Assembly (NCBI RefSeq): GCF_000379725.1
Contig: NZ_KB903621.1
Span: 124,001 to 188,000 of the forward strand
From: Cytophaga aurantiaca DSM 3654
Lineage (GTDB): Bacteria > Bacteroidota > Bacteroidia > Cytophagales > Cytophagaceae
Direction: 5' to 3'
Length of the DNA stretch: 64,000 nucleotides
Part shown: piece by piece, positions 32,754-42,161 of the stretch
Numbering within the stretch: the stretch's first letter is position 1
How the letters are laid out: every line of letters starts with the position of its first letter
Position numbers and translations under genes: made by a program
The notes under the pieces: generated by a model
Told to the model about the DNA's origin: nothing
Database searches by the model: none
The model's input: the letters and a program-made list of their open reading frames with translations, nothing else

Positions 32754-32777
32754 TTTTACATCAACCAAACTCCACAC

Positions 32778-34280
32778 ATGGTGCAAAAATTTATACTTTT
32801 AATCGCATTCCTTTGTTGCTCAATCATACATTCTCTGGCTGGTTCCGTTAATGCAACAGCATTAAAAAACGGATGCATCATTGTTCAAAAACCTTCTACA
32901 TTTTTTACTGCTACAGCATACAGTGCAAAAGTGAATGCGTGGTCGGTATATGGTTTACAGGATCAGAATCCGGCCACAGGCTGGTGTTCGGGCGCAGCTT
33001 CTAAAGCACCTTATGTTTTTGTATTTGAACTCTCAGAAGATTTTCTCATCAATAAACTTGTGTTCAATACCTTTTGTCAAAAAGAATATACCGGCATAAG
33101 CGCAAAAGACATCAAGGTTGAATTTTCTACCACATCTGCAAAAACTGGTTATGTATCTGCCTCACCCTTTTTACTGGAAGAAAATAAAATCAATGCATTT
33201 GAAATTACTGGTGTTAAAGCACGCTGGATAAAACTGACCATTACATCAAACCATGGCAATCCGCAATGGACGGAATTAATGGAGTTTGAAGCCTGGGGCG
33301 ATTATGTAACAAAAACACCTAAGTCCGTTTCCACAAACGGTGTGTGGAACAGCAATTTTGATTGGGTGAGTTTGAATACCAACAGCAGTGGTATTATATA
33401 TGGTTGTTACAAATGGTCGAGAGGCGAACTATATCTTAAACATGTGGATCGTACATCGTATACATTTACCTGGAAACAAGTTGACGATGGACAGCAAGGC
33501 TGGTGTGTACTTGTGATGAACAAAGAAGGAACAAAATTAAACGGTATCTGGGGAGTTAATTCGGATACAACAAAATTTGGGTGCTGGGAATTAACAAAAA
33601 CACAAAACACTGCTTATGCCTGTCCGAATGATCTTACTGTTGTAGCAAAAAAAGAAGAACCAAAAATACCGCCGATCAACGTAATGATTGAAGTAGTAGA
33701 TGTTGCAACTAAGAAAGTAGTTACAGGGACAATTGATATCTATACAAGAAAAAATTATTATTCCGTTGTTTCTGCAGACGGCATGTATACGGCAGATATC
33801 AAGCCGGATTCGTTCATTGTTGTTAAAACAGCATTGCCAAATTATTATCCAACCGTTGACACATTTTTATTAAACGACAAAGAACGTAAAAGTCTTTATA
33901 CCACGCATACCATTGAAGTTTCAAAACTGGCAGCGGGTAACAGTATTCTGCTGAACAATATTTTATTCAGCAGAACAAGTTCTGTTTTGCTTCCTTCTTC
34001 TCTTCCTCCGTTAAATCAATTGATAGCGGTATTAAATCAATATCCCAATATGATCATTGAACTCTCCGGACATACAGATAATGTAGGCGATACAAAACAA
34101 AATGTATTGCTTTCGCAACAACGTGTAGCAACTGTTAAAAACTATCTGGTTGAAAACGGAATTTCTGCAGACCGTATCAAAACCGTTGGTTACGGAGAAA
34201 AATATCCGATAGCAAGTAACGATGGCGAACAAACACGCAAGTTCAACAGAAGGGTGGAGATGCGGATTATAAAAATGTAA
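32778..34280 (+). CDS. Discoidin-like / OmpA-C fusion outer-membrane protein
   Basis: The 500-residue protein has a signal peptide (cleavage near residue 21, SLAG). Next is an F5/8-type C (discoidin-like) domain at about 45-178 (YGLQDQNPATGWCSG, KIELTITS-like strand ARWIKLTITSNHG). A second beta domain (about 185-275) contains three Trp/Cys-rich strands. The C-terminal OmpA domain covers about 390-500, with the peptidoglycan-binding pattern IELSGHTDNVGDTKQN and NRRVEMRI. It likely ties a carbohydrate-binding module to peptidoglycan. It is monocistronic. Confidence 0.87.
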   Translation: MVQKFILLIAFLCCSIIHSLAGSVNATALKNGCIIVQKPSTFFTATAYSAKVNAWSVYGLQDQNPATGWCSGAASKAPYVFVFELSEDFLINKLVFNTFCQKEYTGISAKDIKVEFSTTSAKTGYVSASPFLLEENKINAFEITGVKARWIKLTITSNHGNPQWTELMEFEAWGDYVTKTPKSVSTNGVWNSNFDWVSLNTNSSGIIYGCYKWSRGELYLKHVDRTSYTFTWKQVDDGQQGWCVLVMNKEGTKLNGIWGVNSDTTKFGCWELTKTQNTAYACPNDLTVVAKKEEPKIPPINVMIEVVDVATKKVVTGTIDIYTRKNYYSVVSADGMYTADIKPDSFIVVKTALPNYYPTVDTFLLNDKERKSLYTTHTIEVSKLAAGNSILLNNILFSRTSSVLLPSSLPPLNQLIAVLNQYPNMIIELSGHTDNVGDTKQNVLLSQQRVATVKNYLVENGISADRIKTVGYGEKYPIASNDGEQTRKFNRRVEMRIIKM

Positions 34281-34307
34281 TATGAAGATGAAGGCTTAGG
34301 GCAGAAG

Positions 34308-34453
34308 CTATCCGTAGAGTTAGCGCAGCGCTCTACGGATGTTTTGATAAAGGAGAGTCTCTGACTCGATTTATTTAAATACTTTTTAAAAACGAGTCGA
34401 AGACTCTGTTTCATTTACTGATCCGTATAGCGCTGCGCTAACTCTAGGGATAG
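34308..34453. repeat. Double-hairpin dispersed repeat, copy B
   Basis: This 146 bp element has terminal inverted repeats of 33 bp (34308-34340 and 34421-34453), reading CTATCCGTAGAGTTAGCGCA on the left. The inner inverted repeat is AGAGTCTCTGACTCG (34354-34368) with CGAGTCGAAGACTCT (34393-34407). It matches the element at 1430-1576 in length, arm sequence and internal organisation. It lies between convergent genes (stops at 34280 and 34478). Confidence 0.82.
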
Positions 34454-34477
34454 GAACATTCTTTTTAGAATTTCAAA

Positions 34478-35188
34478 TTATTCATATCGTTTCCTATACA
34501 ACGCATCAATCTTACGATCAAGTGCATCGATCTTCTTCTGGATCTTTATTTGTTTTTTTGCTGATAGCCCATAATCATTCTCATTATACACTGCTACTGT
34601 ATCAGTAGCATAATCAGCATACTCTCCATAACTACTGCTTTCAAGCAAATTAAAAGACTTATCAACCGGATAAATGGTTTCTATTTCTCCTCCTGCCCAT
34701 TTATTTTGTAGAAAAACAAAACCATCACACTTAACAGCATAGTTTGTTGTGTCAGCTTTGAAATAAATTTTTACTATATCTGTTCTATAAAATGGAATCT
34801 CCCGCTCTTTTTTTAATTCGAAATCACAAGAATGATAGACTATTTTTGATGAATCGATCTGATTCTCCTGTTGCCATTGTTTAAATTCCCTATACGATTG
34901 AACAACATGTTCCTGTACTGCATTTTTTAGTTCGATCGAATCAGACATTTTCCCAATTTGCGTTTTATTCATTCTCTTATAGGAAGCAAGCATTTCATTA
35001 ATAAAATCCTCTGCATCATGTTGCGTCAACATATACTTGTGCGTAAAATCCTGTTCATTCAACGTACACAGATCTTTTATGTATTGCTTGGCAAGTGCTT
35101 CCGGGTCGGGCAGATCTGATGCAGAAGCGGTGCTGGTAATAAACACCATCATCATTATTTTGATAATGTATTGTTTGAATCTTTTCAT
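34478..35188 (-). CDS. Secreted hypothetical protein, tandem paralogue 1
   Basis: The 236-residue product has a signal peptide ending TASASD. It then shares nearly word-for-word segments with the gene at 35237: DLPDPEALAKQYIKDLCTLN, EQDF, KYMLTQ and QIDSSKIVYHSCDFELKK. The C-terminus is a charged coiled coil (KIQKKIDALDRKIDALYRKR). I do not recognise the family. The pair arose by duplication; this copy lacks the second acidic YDYETV repeat found in the other. Cotranscription is likely (48 bases apart). Confidence 0.78.
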   Translation of the reverse strand: MKRFKQYIIKIMMMVFITSTASASDLPDPEALAKQYIKDLCTLNEQDFTHKYMLTQHDAEDFINEMLASYKRMNKTQIGKMSDSIELKNAVQEHVVQSYREFKQWQQENQIDSSKIVYHSCDFELKKEREIPFYRTDIVKIYFKADTTNYAVKCDGFVFLQNKWAGGEIETIYPVDKSFNLLESSSYGEYADYATDTVAVYNENDYGLSAKKQIKIQKKIDALDRKIDALYRKRYE

Positions 35189-35236
35189 AAAATTGTTATT
35201 GATCTCTATATCAAAATAAATGTGGCTGAATTTATT

Positions 35237-36022
35237 TTAATACTCCGATTTGTCATACTCCTCAATCAGTACTTCAATTTTACGATTATAACCCTCAATC
35301 TTTTTTTGAATTTTTAACTGTTTTTTTGTTGGCGGTGTCTCGCCTGTATATTCATTTTTTTCTCCAACCGTTTCATAGTCGTAATCAACTGCTGCTACTG
35401 TATCGACAGCATAGTCCGTTTCTACATAATCATATGCTACTGCTACCGTATCAGTAGCGTAATCATCATAAATTTTATTAAGGTATTTATCAACTGCATC
35501 AATTCCATCAAAATCTCCTCCTACCCATTTTGTCTTTAAAAACAAGAAATCATCACAGCCCATTGCATACTTTAATGTATCATATGAAAAATATATACTC
35601 ATTCCATCTATTCCATAATACGGTACTTTACGTTTTTTCTCCAATTCAAATTCACATGAATGGTATTTTATTTTTGAAGAATCGATCTTATTTTCATGCT
35701 GCCATTCTTTAAATTGTCTGTAGGATTTTACAACCAAAGAATGTACTTCGCTTCTGATTTTAAGTGAGTCTGAAAACTTTTCACTGGGCTTGTTATTTGA
35801 CTCCAGATACGACTTAGTCATTTCATTTATAAAAGTTTCTGCATCCGCTTGCGTCAACATATACTTGCGTGTAAAATCCTGTTCATTCAACGTACACAAG
35901 TCCTTTAAATATTGTTTGGCTAGTACTTCCGGATCGGGCAGATCTGAAGCAAAGGTTGAAAAAGAAAATGCGAAAAGTATGGTTGAGAGTATACTCTTAA
36001 AAATTGTTCGTATTGGTTTCAT
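35237..36022 (-). CDS. Secreted hypothetical protein, tandem paralogue 2
   Basis: The 261-residue product has a signal peptide (LFAFSFSTFAS). The core DLPDPEVLAKQYLKDLCTLN, KYMLTQADAETFINEM and KIDSSKIKYHSCEFELEKK parallels the neighbouring gene. It has an extra Tyr/Asp/Val-rich repeat (YATDTVAVAYDYVETDYAVD) before the charged C-terminal helix. Family unknown. Its 5' end is 24 bases from the 3' end of the YwqK-like gene upstream. Confidence 0.78.
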   Translation of the reverse strand: MKPIRTIFKSILSTILFAFSFSTFASDLPDPEVLAKQYLKDLCTLNEQDFTRKYMLTQADAETFINEMTKSYLESNNKPSEKFSDSLKIRSEVHSLVVKSYRQFKEWQHENKIDSSKIKYHSCEFELEKKRKVPYYGIDGMSIYFSYDTLKYAMGCDDFLFLKTKWVGGDFDGIDAVDKYLNKIYDDYATDTVAVAYDYVETDYAVDTVAAVDYDYETVGEKNEYTGETPPTKKQLKIQKKIEGYNRKIEVLIEEYDKSEY

Positions 36023-36046
36023 GGATTTTCTATTTAATTAATTTTA

Positions 36047-37738
36047 TTATAATGATAATGCTTTCGGAATAATTGAAAGTTCGTAATTTAATTTATAAAC
36101 GCTATTATTAAACCTTGAATCGTCATATACAAGTTTTTCATTTATTAGAAATTGTAAGAACGCTTTTTGCTGCTTTTTATTTAATATCGTATGATATGTC
36201 ACGTTGCTAATTGTTCTAAAATACTTTTGTCGTGCCGAAACAAGCTTGTTTGGGGTTGTTGTAATATAAAAATCTATTGACGTTGAAATGTTCTTTAGAC
36301 ATTTTCCTTCAGGACTTGTTAAATAATTTCTGAAGTGTGTTAAAAACGTATCTCTATTAAAGACCGGTTTCAAATCAGGAAAGTCAACACAATCCCTACC
36401 TATGGATTCATCAATAATAATCCTATGGTGAGGTTCATCAAACCATACTTTTCTATTTCCACCTTCCATATCTTGAGATTTAGTAGTAATATGATTTGTA
36501 TTAGCCGGAGCTTTAATGGGAAATATTTCTTTCCCATTCTCATAAAAACTTTCTGAAATAAGGGACCCATTTTCATACAAACTGTTTCGTGTTAATTGCC
36601 CCTTTTCATTATATTCTTTTTTTGTTCCGTTTAATAAACCATTGCTGTAATAGGAGCTTGAAGCAAGTTTTCCATTTTTATAATATTCTTTTTGGAGGCC
36701 ATTTCGTGTGTATTTCAAATACATTGCTTCTCTTTCCACGATACCCGTTTCATAGTATTCGATATATTTTCCATTCATTGATCCTGCTACATAATTTTTT
36801 TCTTCCTTTTTATTTCCATTTTCATAATACCTTAAAACTGTTCCTTCATCTTTGTAATTTTTATAAGGCGTATAGTCTTCAATATTTCCATTTTCATAAT
36901 ATGATTTAGAATATCCATCACCTTTATCGTCATGGATGGTTTCATACTTTAGTTGACCTCCATAATAATATACAAAGGAACTATCACCCTTGTCTCCATA
37001 ATAGTACCGATACTTTACTGTGCCATTTTCAAACAAACAACTATCATAAATAAGTGTGTTGTCATTTGTTTTGAAAATCCGGGTTTTAATCTGCCCATTG
37101 TTTGAATAATATTCTTCATACTTGTCATTTGTTTTAGCAGTGTAATATCCTTTTTTCTGAAGAAACCCCTTATCATCGTACTCTATAAAAGGACCACTTC
37201 CAAAACCATTACTGTATTCATACTTTTTAGCTAATTGTCCATTTAGGTAGTACGTCTCATAAGAGCCATTCAATTTGTTATCCATATAGATACTTCTTTC
37301 TTTTAATTGGGTTGTGTCCGGATAATACAATTCAAATAACCCTTCTCTATCTCCCCTTTCACATAAGGCGATACCGGAATAATAAACAGTAAATAAGCGT
37401 TTACAATACATTCGGTCTTCTTTGAAAAAAGCGTTCGCATAAAGTGTTTTTTTATCTATTGAAAACCACTTGCAGGTATCATATAAACTATTATTCTTAT
37501 ATTTTCCTTTTGCAATTAATATTGTATCATTTGTTTCAGACAAAAAATAGTTGGCAAAGTCTCCCTGTTTCACACAGAGTCCATCCATTTCATAATTGAA
37601 TAAATATGGATAAAGCATAAAATGCAATATATGCCGCTCGCCAACAATTATTTTCTTTATTGTAAAGACTTCCTGAAGTTGCGCTTGAGATACTAGAGAT
37701 GTTATTAAAAAAAATAGAACGCCGATCAATCGTTTCAT
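36047..37738 (-). CDS. Secreted YwqK/MORN-like repeat protein
   Basis: The 563-residue protein has a signal peptide (SLVSQAQ) and about fifteen tandem repeats at roughly 140-410 of the form YYxNGxLxxxxxYxxGxxxG: for example YYLNGQLAKKYEYSNGFGSG, RYYENGNKKEEKNYVAGSMN and EYNEKGQLTRNSLYENGSLI. Databases call the family YwqK antitoxin, but no toxin is present. The C-terminal 150 residues resemble a globular TonB-C-like domain (DCVDFPDLKPVFNRDTFLTH). The role is unknown; cell-envelope protein is likely. Confidence 0.82.
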   Translation of the reverse strand: MKRLIGVLFFLITSLVSQAQLQEVFTIKKIIVGERHILHFMLYPYLFNYEMDGLCVKQGDFANYFLSETNDTILIAKGKYKNNSLYDTCKWFSIDKKTLYANAFFKEDRMYCKRLFTVYYSGIALCERGDREGLFELYYPDTTQLKERSIYMDNKLNGSYETYYLNGQLAKKYEYSNGFGSGPFIEYDDKGFLQKKGYYTAKTNDKYEEYYSNNGQIKTRIFKTNDNTLIYDSCLFENGTVKYRYYYGDKGDSSFVYYYGGQLKYETIHDDKGDGYSKSYYENGNIEDYTPYKNYKDEGTVLRYYENGNKKEEKNYVAGSMNGKYIEYYETGIVEREAMYLKYTRNGLQKEYYKNGKLASSSYYSNGLLNGTKKEYNEKGQLTRNSLYENGSLISESFYENGKEIFPIKAPANTNHITTKSQDMEGGNRKVWFDEPHHRIIIDESIGRDCVDFPDLKPVFNRDTFLTHFRNYLTSPEGKCLKNISTSIDFYITTTPNKLVSARQKYFRTISNVTYHTILNKKQQKAFLQFLINEKLVYDDSRFNNSVYKLNYELSIIPKALSL

Positions 37739-37824
37739 GCTCTGAAGAATATTTTAAAATTAATGTATTCAAATGTATACATTAATTTTAAAATTTTATC
37801 CATCTAAAAATTACATGATTCTCT

Positions 37825-38445
37825 TTACTTGTTCATTTTTGGATCATTGTTAAACCGGTCATGCAGACTATTCATATACAAGGTAAGTTCCTGAGTAAAT
37901 GAATCCAGAGAATTTATGGATTGTTTCATATAATCTGTTATCTGCAAAAGATCTTCCCGCGAACTTTTAGTTGCATTCAGCAATTCGGACATACCCATTA
38001 TTTGCGTAACGGGTTGTCGGACTTTGTGCGAAGTTATAAAAAGCATTTGTTCCAAACCATGTATATATTCAATTCTTTCTTCTTCCACTTTTTTGCGTTC
38101 TGTAATATCAATGGATAAGATAAAAAGCCCTTCTGAAACCGGTTGAATTCGTAATTCAAACCAGCCTTTTGAATTGTCCGGATACGTAAATTCATTTTCA
38201 AAGCAATCCGATTTCCGTTCTTTCATACACTGTTTCAACAGATCAAACATAGGTGTCTTTTCAATGCCCGGATATTTTTCCATCATGGTATAACCAAGCA
38301 GTTCCTCGCGTGTATATTTACTATGCTTCACAACTGCATCGTTTACATACAAATACCGCCAGTCAAAACTGATCAATTGAAAGCCCTCGATCAATGTATC
38401 AAGAGTGGTTTCGTCGTTTTTCTTTTCGTGTAATTCCCCCGTCAT
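37825..38445 (-). CDS. PAS-DHp protein lacking an ATPase domain
   Basis: The 206-residue protein has a PAS domain at about 15-120 (LISFDWRYLYVNDAVVKHSK, GWFELRIQPVSEGLFILSID, then ITERK). A HisKA-like helix with His140 follows in LFITSHKVRQPVTQIMGMSE. It ends about 45 residues later, without N, G1 or G2 boxes, so it cannot phosphorylate itself by the usual route. The stop is clean. It may act as a phosphotransfer or dimer partner, or a degenerate kinase. No partner kinase is adjacent on the same strand. Confidence 0.82.
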   Translation of the reverse strand: MTGELHEKKNDETTLDTLIEGFQLISFDWRYLYVNDAVVKHSKYTREELLGYTMMEKYPGIEKTPMFDLLKQCMKERKSDCFENEFTYPDNSKGWFELRIQPVSEGLFILSIDITERKKVEEERIEYIHGLEQMLFITSHKVRQPVTQIMGMSELLNATKSSREDLLQITDYMKQSINSLDSFTQELTLYMNSLHDRFNNDPKMNK

Positions 38446-38767
38446 AATTCAAATTGGTTAATGTGTACATCTATACCAGTTGTTGCCTCTATTATTCGTT
38501 TGTGTATGTATTAAACTTTCCAAACTTGTTTTGCAACAATATGTATTGACCTGAAAAAGCAGATCAAAAAATAGCTGGTTTATTATTCTTAAATTAAAAC
38601 TAATTTATTATTAATTATAATATAGAAACGGATTTCTATGTTAAATGTTATGAATATTTGGCGGGGATATTTAAGTCAAATACACTATTTTGAGTGAAAT
38701 AAGGCTGTTATTGAAAAAGTAAATACCCTTTCCCAATTCTTTACAGATTTATAACGTTAATTGAATC
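38446..38767. other. Intergenic region between divergent PAS-DHp and OmpR-type genes
   Basis: A 322-base AT-rich interval separates two divergent signalling genes and should hold both promoters. No ORF, repeat or clear operator was recognised. Confidence 0.5.
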
Positions 38768-39445
38768 ATGAAAATACTGGTTATAGAAGACGAAGCTTCC
38801 ATGCAGGAGATCATTAAGGAGACGCTTGAAAAAGAAAAGTATCTTGTTGAATCTGCAACTACGTATGATAGCGCGCTGGACAAGATCATTTCATTTGATT
38901 ACGATTGTATTCTGCTTGATATAACCTTGCCTGATGGCAGCGGTCTGGATATTTTGTTTGAATTAAAAAAGCTTGACAAAACCAGTAACGTTATTATCAT
39001 TTCCGCAAAAAATTCCATTGATGATAAAGTTGCCGGATTAAATCTGGGAGCAGACGATTATCTGATCAAGCCCTTTCACATTGCAGAATTAACAGCACGT
39101 GTGAAATCCATTCTGAGAAGAAAAACGTTAGGCGGAAAAAATGAACTTGTAATCAATAATGTGAAAGTACTGTTTGACGACCGCATTGCATTTGTCAACA
39201 AGGAAGCTTTAGCATTAAATCGAAAAGAGTTTGATGTGCTTGCCTATTTCATGGTCAATAAAAACAGGCTTGTGAATAAAACTTCTTTGGCAGAACATGT
39301 ATGGGGAGATTTCACGGATGAATCGGATGATTTTGAATTTATCTATTCTCAAATTAAAAACCTGCGCAAGAAATTGAAAGATCATCACGCTGAAATTGAA
39401 ATTCAGGCAGTATATGGTATCGGCTATAAGCTTATTGCATTATGA
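38768..39445 (+). CDS. OmpR-family response regulator
   Basis: The 225-residue protein has a receiver domain (1-115) with Asp51 in ILLDITLPDGSG and Lys101 in IKPF. A winged-helix DNA-binding domain follows at about 130-225 (ALNRKEFDVLAYFMVNKNRL, YSQIKNLRKKL, GIGYKL). The stop overlaps the start of the following kinase gene by 4 bases (ATGA), indicating translational coupling of a cognate pair. Confidence 0.96.
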   Translation: MKILVIEDEASMQEIIKETLEKEKYLVESATTYDSALDKIISFDYDCILLDITLPDGSGLDILFELKKLDKTSNVIIISAKNSIDDKVAGLNLGADDYLIKPFHIAELTARVKSILRRKTLGGKNELVINNVKVLFDDRIAFVNKEALALNRKEFDVLAYFMVNKNRLVNKTSLAEHVWGDFTDESDDFEFIYSQIKNLRKKLKDHHAEIEIQAVYGIGYKLIAL

Positions 39446-40701
39446 GGCTACATAACTACACATTACTTTATTTGTCTGTTGCGCTGTTTTTTATCATAGG
39501 TGTTTGGGCAAGTATTTTTTATTTTCAAATGCTGGATGAAGTATATGACAGTATTGACGATAACCTGCAGAATTATAAAATTCTAATTATTAAAAAAGCA
39601 AAAACCGATTCTACCATTCTACAAAAAGTAACTTTTGACGAATCAAATTATTCGATCAAAAAACTTCCTTCAATTGCTGCTTCCAAAACAAAAGACATCT
39701 ACAAAGACACCCTTATGTATATGGAAAATGAAGACGATCTGGAAGCGGTGCGTTTATTGAAAACCGTTTTCACGATCAATCATACAGACTATTATGAATT
39801 GAACATTCTGTCTTCTATGGTTGAAGAAGACGACCTTATAGAAGATTTGTTTTATTCTCTAATCTGGCTTTATGCTATTTTGTTAGTCAGTATTTTTCTG
39901 GTGAATACCTTTCTATTAAGAAAAATATGGAAACCTTTTTACGACTTACTGAATCAGCTTGAAAATTTTAATTTGAGCTCAAGTAATTTTCAGCCTTTAA
40001 AAACAAACGTTCATGAGTTTAAATTGCTGAACAATTCTGTTTCTGATCTTTTAAAAAAGAACATTGAATTGTATACCAGCCAGAAACAGTTTATAGAAAA
40101 TGCATCACATGAATTGCAAACACCTTTGGCAATAAGCATTAACAAATTGGAATTGCTGGCAGAGAAAAATGAGCTGACCGAAACTGATCTGTATATGGTT
40201 GCTTCTGTAATAGAAAATCTGCAGCGCCTTACGCGTTTAAATAAATCGTTGCTGCTTTTGTCAAAAATTGAGAATAAACAATTCTCAGATGAAGAAACAG
40301 TTTCTGTTAATGAAATCGTGAATCGTTTAGCAGAAGATTTTTCGGACCTGGCATCTTTTAAAAACATTTCTATTGAAGTTGTGCAACATGCCGAATTATC
40401 TGTTAAGATGAACAAGGATCTGGCTGATGTATTATTAGGCAATCTGATCAAAAATGCTGTCGTTCATAATTCTTCTAATGGCTATGTAAAAATAATTCTT
40501 GAACAGGATTCTGTACTTATTGAAAACTCCGGGGATCAAACATTGGATGCTCAGCATATTTTCAAACGATTTTATAAAAATGCTGCAGAAAAAAACACAA
40601 CCGGACTTGGTTTAGCAATTGTAAAAACTGTTGCAGATAAATACGGTTTTGAAATTACATATTCATACAACGATAAGCATTGCTTTCGGATTGGGTTTTA
40701 A
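39442..40701 (+). CDS. Sensor histidine kinase partner of the OmpR-type regulator
   Basis: The 419-residue protein has two membrane helices at about 8-28 and 139-157, with a periplasmic sensor between them. A cytoplasmic HisKA domain follows (ENASHELQTPLAISINKLEL, His223), then an HATPase: LGNLIKNAVVHNSSNG, and GLGLAIVKTVADKYG. It probably senses an envelope signal and phosphorylates the coupled regulator. The signal is unknown. A bidirectional terminator follows. Confidence 0.95.
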   Translation: MRLHNYTLLYLSVALFFIIGVWASIFYFQMLDEVYDSIDDNLQNYKILIIKKAKTDSTILQKVTFDESNYSIKKLPSIAASKTKDIYKDTLMYMENEDDLEAVRLLKTVFTINHTDYYELNILSSMVEEDDLIEDLFYSLIWLYAILLVSIFLVNTFLLRKIWKPFYDLLNQLENFNLSSSNFQPLKTNVHEFKLLNNSVSDLLKKNIELYTSQKQFIENASHELQTPLAISINKLELLAEKNELTETDLYMVASVIENLQRLTRLNKSLLLLSKIENKQFSDEETVSVNEIVNRLAEDFSDLASFKNISIEVVQHAELSVKMNKDLADVLLGNLIKNAVVHNSSNGYVKIILEQDSVLIENSGDQTLDAQHIFKRFYKNAAEKNTTGLGLAIVKTVADKYGFEITYSYNDKHCFRIGF

Positions 40702-40716
40702 ATATTGTTGACTGGT

Positions 40717-40752
40717 AATAAGAAAGGCTGAATTTATTCAGCCTTTCTTATT
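40717..40752. terminator. Bidirectional terminator between kinase and outer-membrane protein genes
   Basis: Arms of 16-17 bases (AATAAGAAAGGCTGAAT and its complement ending CTTTCTTATT) flank a short loop. Convergent genes end at 40701 and 40754. Confidence 0.85.
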
Positions 40753-40753
40753 A

Positions 40754-41473
40754 TTATTTTTCGAAATGATACTCCAGTCCTATTGACAATCCCAGTGTGA
40801 TATTTCTGGATGAGCTTCGATCTGATTTCCAATGAGAGCCCGTACTGCCATGAGCGTTGTAGATATAATCTTTGTTTATCGGATCTGCTAAACTATAATC
40901 GGCTCTAAATTTTGTATTCATAAATACCTTGTCTGCAAGCCTAAAATTGAAGCCTACTCCTGCAACAACATCAAACAAAGACTTATTAAACCATTGCATA
41001 TCACTTCCAGGTAAATAATATCCCGAAGGCATATCAATTATTGCTTTTTTCAAATTTGAATATTGAAACCCAGCTGTAAATTCGATTGGTACCTTATGTT
41101 TTATAAAGGGTCTGTAGTTTAATGTTATTGGAATTTTAAGGTATGAAAGCGTTATTGGAGCATAAAATGGAGAGTTAGAACCATAATCAACTCCCTGTTT
41201 TGAATATAAAACTCCAAAATCAAGACTAATTTTTTCATTGAAAACATTGCCGCCTGTTAATCCAGTCATAAAGCCCTTCTTCCACATCGGGTTTGCATCT
41301 GGATCATTTTTTTCACCTGAATTACTAATGAATGTTGTTTGAGGCATATAACAAAAACCTATTTTAAATACAGAAAATTCTTTTGGTTTTGGCGTTGGTT
41401 TTTGCTGTGCATGAATGCTTATCGAAAACAATAAAAATACGCTAGATAAAAAAAGGTGTAGTTTGTAATTCAT
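40754..41473 (-). CDS. Outer-membrane beta-barrel protein (PorT-like)
   Basis: The 239-residue product has a signal peptide (SISIHAQQ). Repeated amphipathic strands follow (FSVFKIGFCYMPQT, SLDFGVLYSKQGVDYG, YLKIPITLNYRPFI), ending with GLSIGLEYHFEK. This is the small barrel type common in Bacteroidota (PorT/outer-membrane beta-barrel domain). No specific function can be given. Confidence 0.8.
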   Translation of the reverse strand: MNYKLHLFLSSVFLLFSISIHAQQKPTPKPKEFSVFKIGFCYMPQTTFISNSGEKNDPDANPMWKKGFMTGLTGGNVFNEKISLDFGVLYSKQGVDYGSNSPFYAPITLSYLKIPITLNYRPFIKHKVPIEFTAGFQYSNLKKAIIDMPSGYYLPGSDMQWFNKSLFDVVAGVGFNFRLADKVFMNTKFRADYSLADPINKDYIYNAHGSTGSHWKSDRSSSRNITLGLSIGLEYHFEK

Positions 41474-41647
41474 ATTAAAGTAAACATGGTGTTGAATATT
41501 GCAAAGATATTTAGTTTTGATCTATAATAAAAGACTCAAATGCTTAAATGCACTATGGTCTTTTACCTTTAGCACTTTGCATTAAGATTTTCCCGATTCT
41601 TTCCTGTTTTGATGTATTTATTTGTACAAACCAAATCAATTATCATT

Positions 41648-42082
41648 ATGAGAAAGTTATCTGTATTCTTTTTATTGCTGAGCGCGGGTTGCGCTTCAGC
41701 GCAAGAAATCCCTCAAGCAAACGTTCCAGCCGTTGTTGTTAATGCATTTCAGCAAAAATTTCCGCAGCAAGTAGCAGTTGAGTGGGAATTAAAAAAAGGC
41801 TTGTACGAAGCAGAATTTGAAATCGAAAATCTGGACCACAACGTTTACATTGACAGCACAGGAAAAATTGTGCGTTACAAAAAAGAAATAACAACAAATG
41901 AATTACCCGCTGCTGTGAATACATCTATCCAGAAAAATTTTAAAGGATATAAAATTGAAGATATTAAACGGATAGAAGAAGCAACGGGAATTACCTACAA
42001 AGTAGAGTTAGAGAAAGGTGAAGTCGAACGCAACGTAACGTTTGCAGTTGATGGAAAAATTGTAGAAAATATTGTTGACTAG
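41648..42082 (+). CDS. Small periplasmic PepSY-like protein
   Basis: ATG 41648 is chosen because it gives a proper signal peptide (MRKLSVFFLLLSAGCASAQ); the longer frame has no such start. The protein is 144 residues with two PepSY-like/BLIP-type alpha-beta repeats: VVNAFQQKFPQQVAVEWELK and AVNTSIQKNFKGYKIEDIKR. It resembles the lipoprotein at 18225-18794 in architecture. Known relatives have no defined role. Confidence 0.8.
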   Translation: MRKLSVFFLLLSAGCASAQEIPQANVPAVVVNAFQQKFPQQVAVEWELKKGLYEAEFEIENLDHNVYIDSTGKIVRYKKEITTNELPAAVNTSIQKNFKGYKIEDIKRIEEATGITYKVELEKGEVERNVTFAVDGKIVENIVD

Positions 42083-42087
42083 TAATA

Positions 42088-42125
42088 AAAAGAGAGGGCA
42101 TAAGAAAAATCTTGCCCCCTCTTTT
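42088..42125. terminator. Bidirectional terminator between the PepSY-like and ABC genes
   Basis: Arms AAAAGAGAGGGCA and TGCCCCCTCTTTT pair with one mismatch around a 12-base loop. Convergent stops lie at 42082 and 42162. Confidence 0.75.
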
Positions 42126-42161
42126 GGAATTTGTTTTTTGAAATTTGGAATTTTCGGAACG

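Noticed and set aside
36047-37738. YwqK family read as a toxin-antitoxin system
   Set aside because: The family name comes from databases; no toxin-like gene is adjacent, the protein has a signal peptide, and the repeats explain the match.
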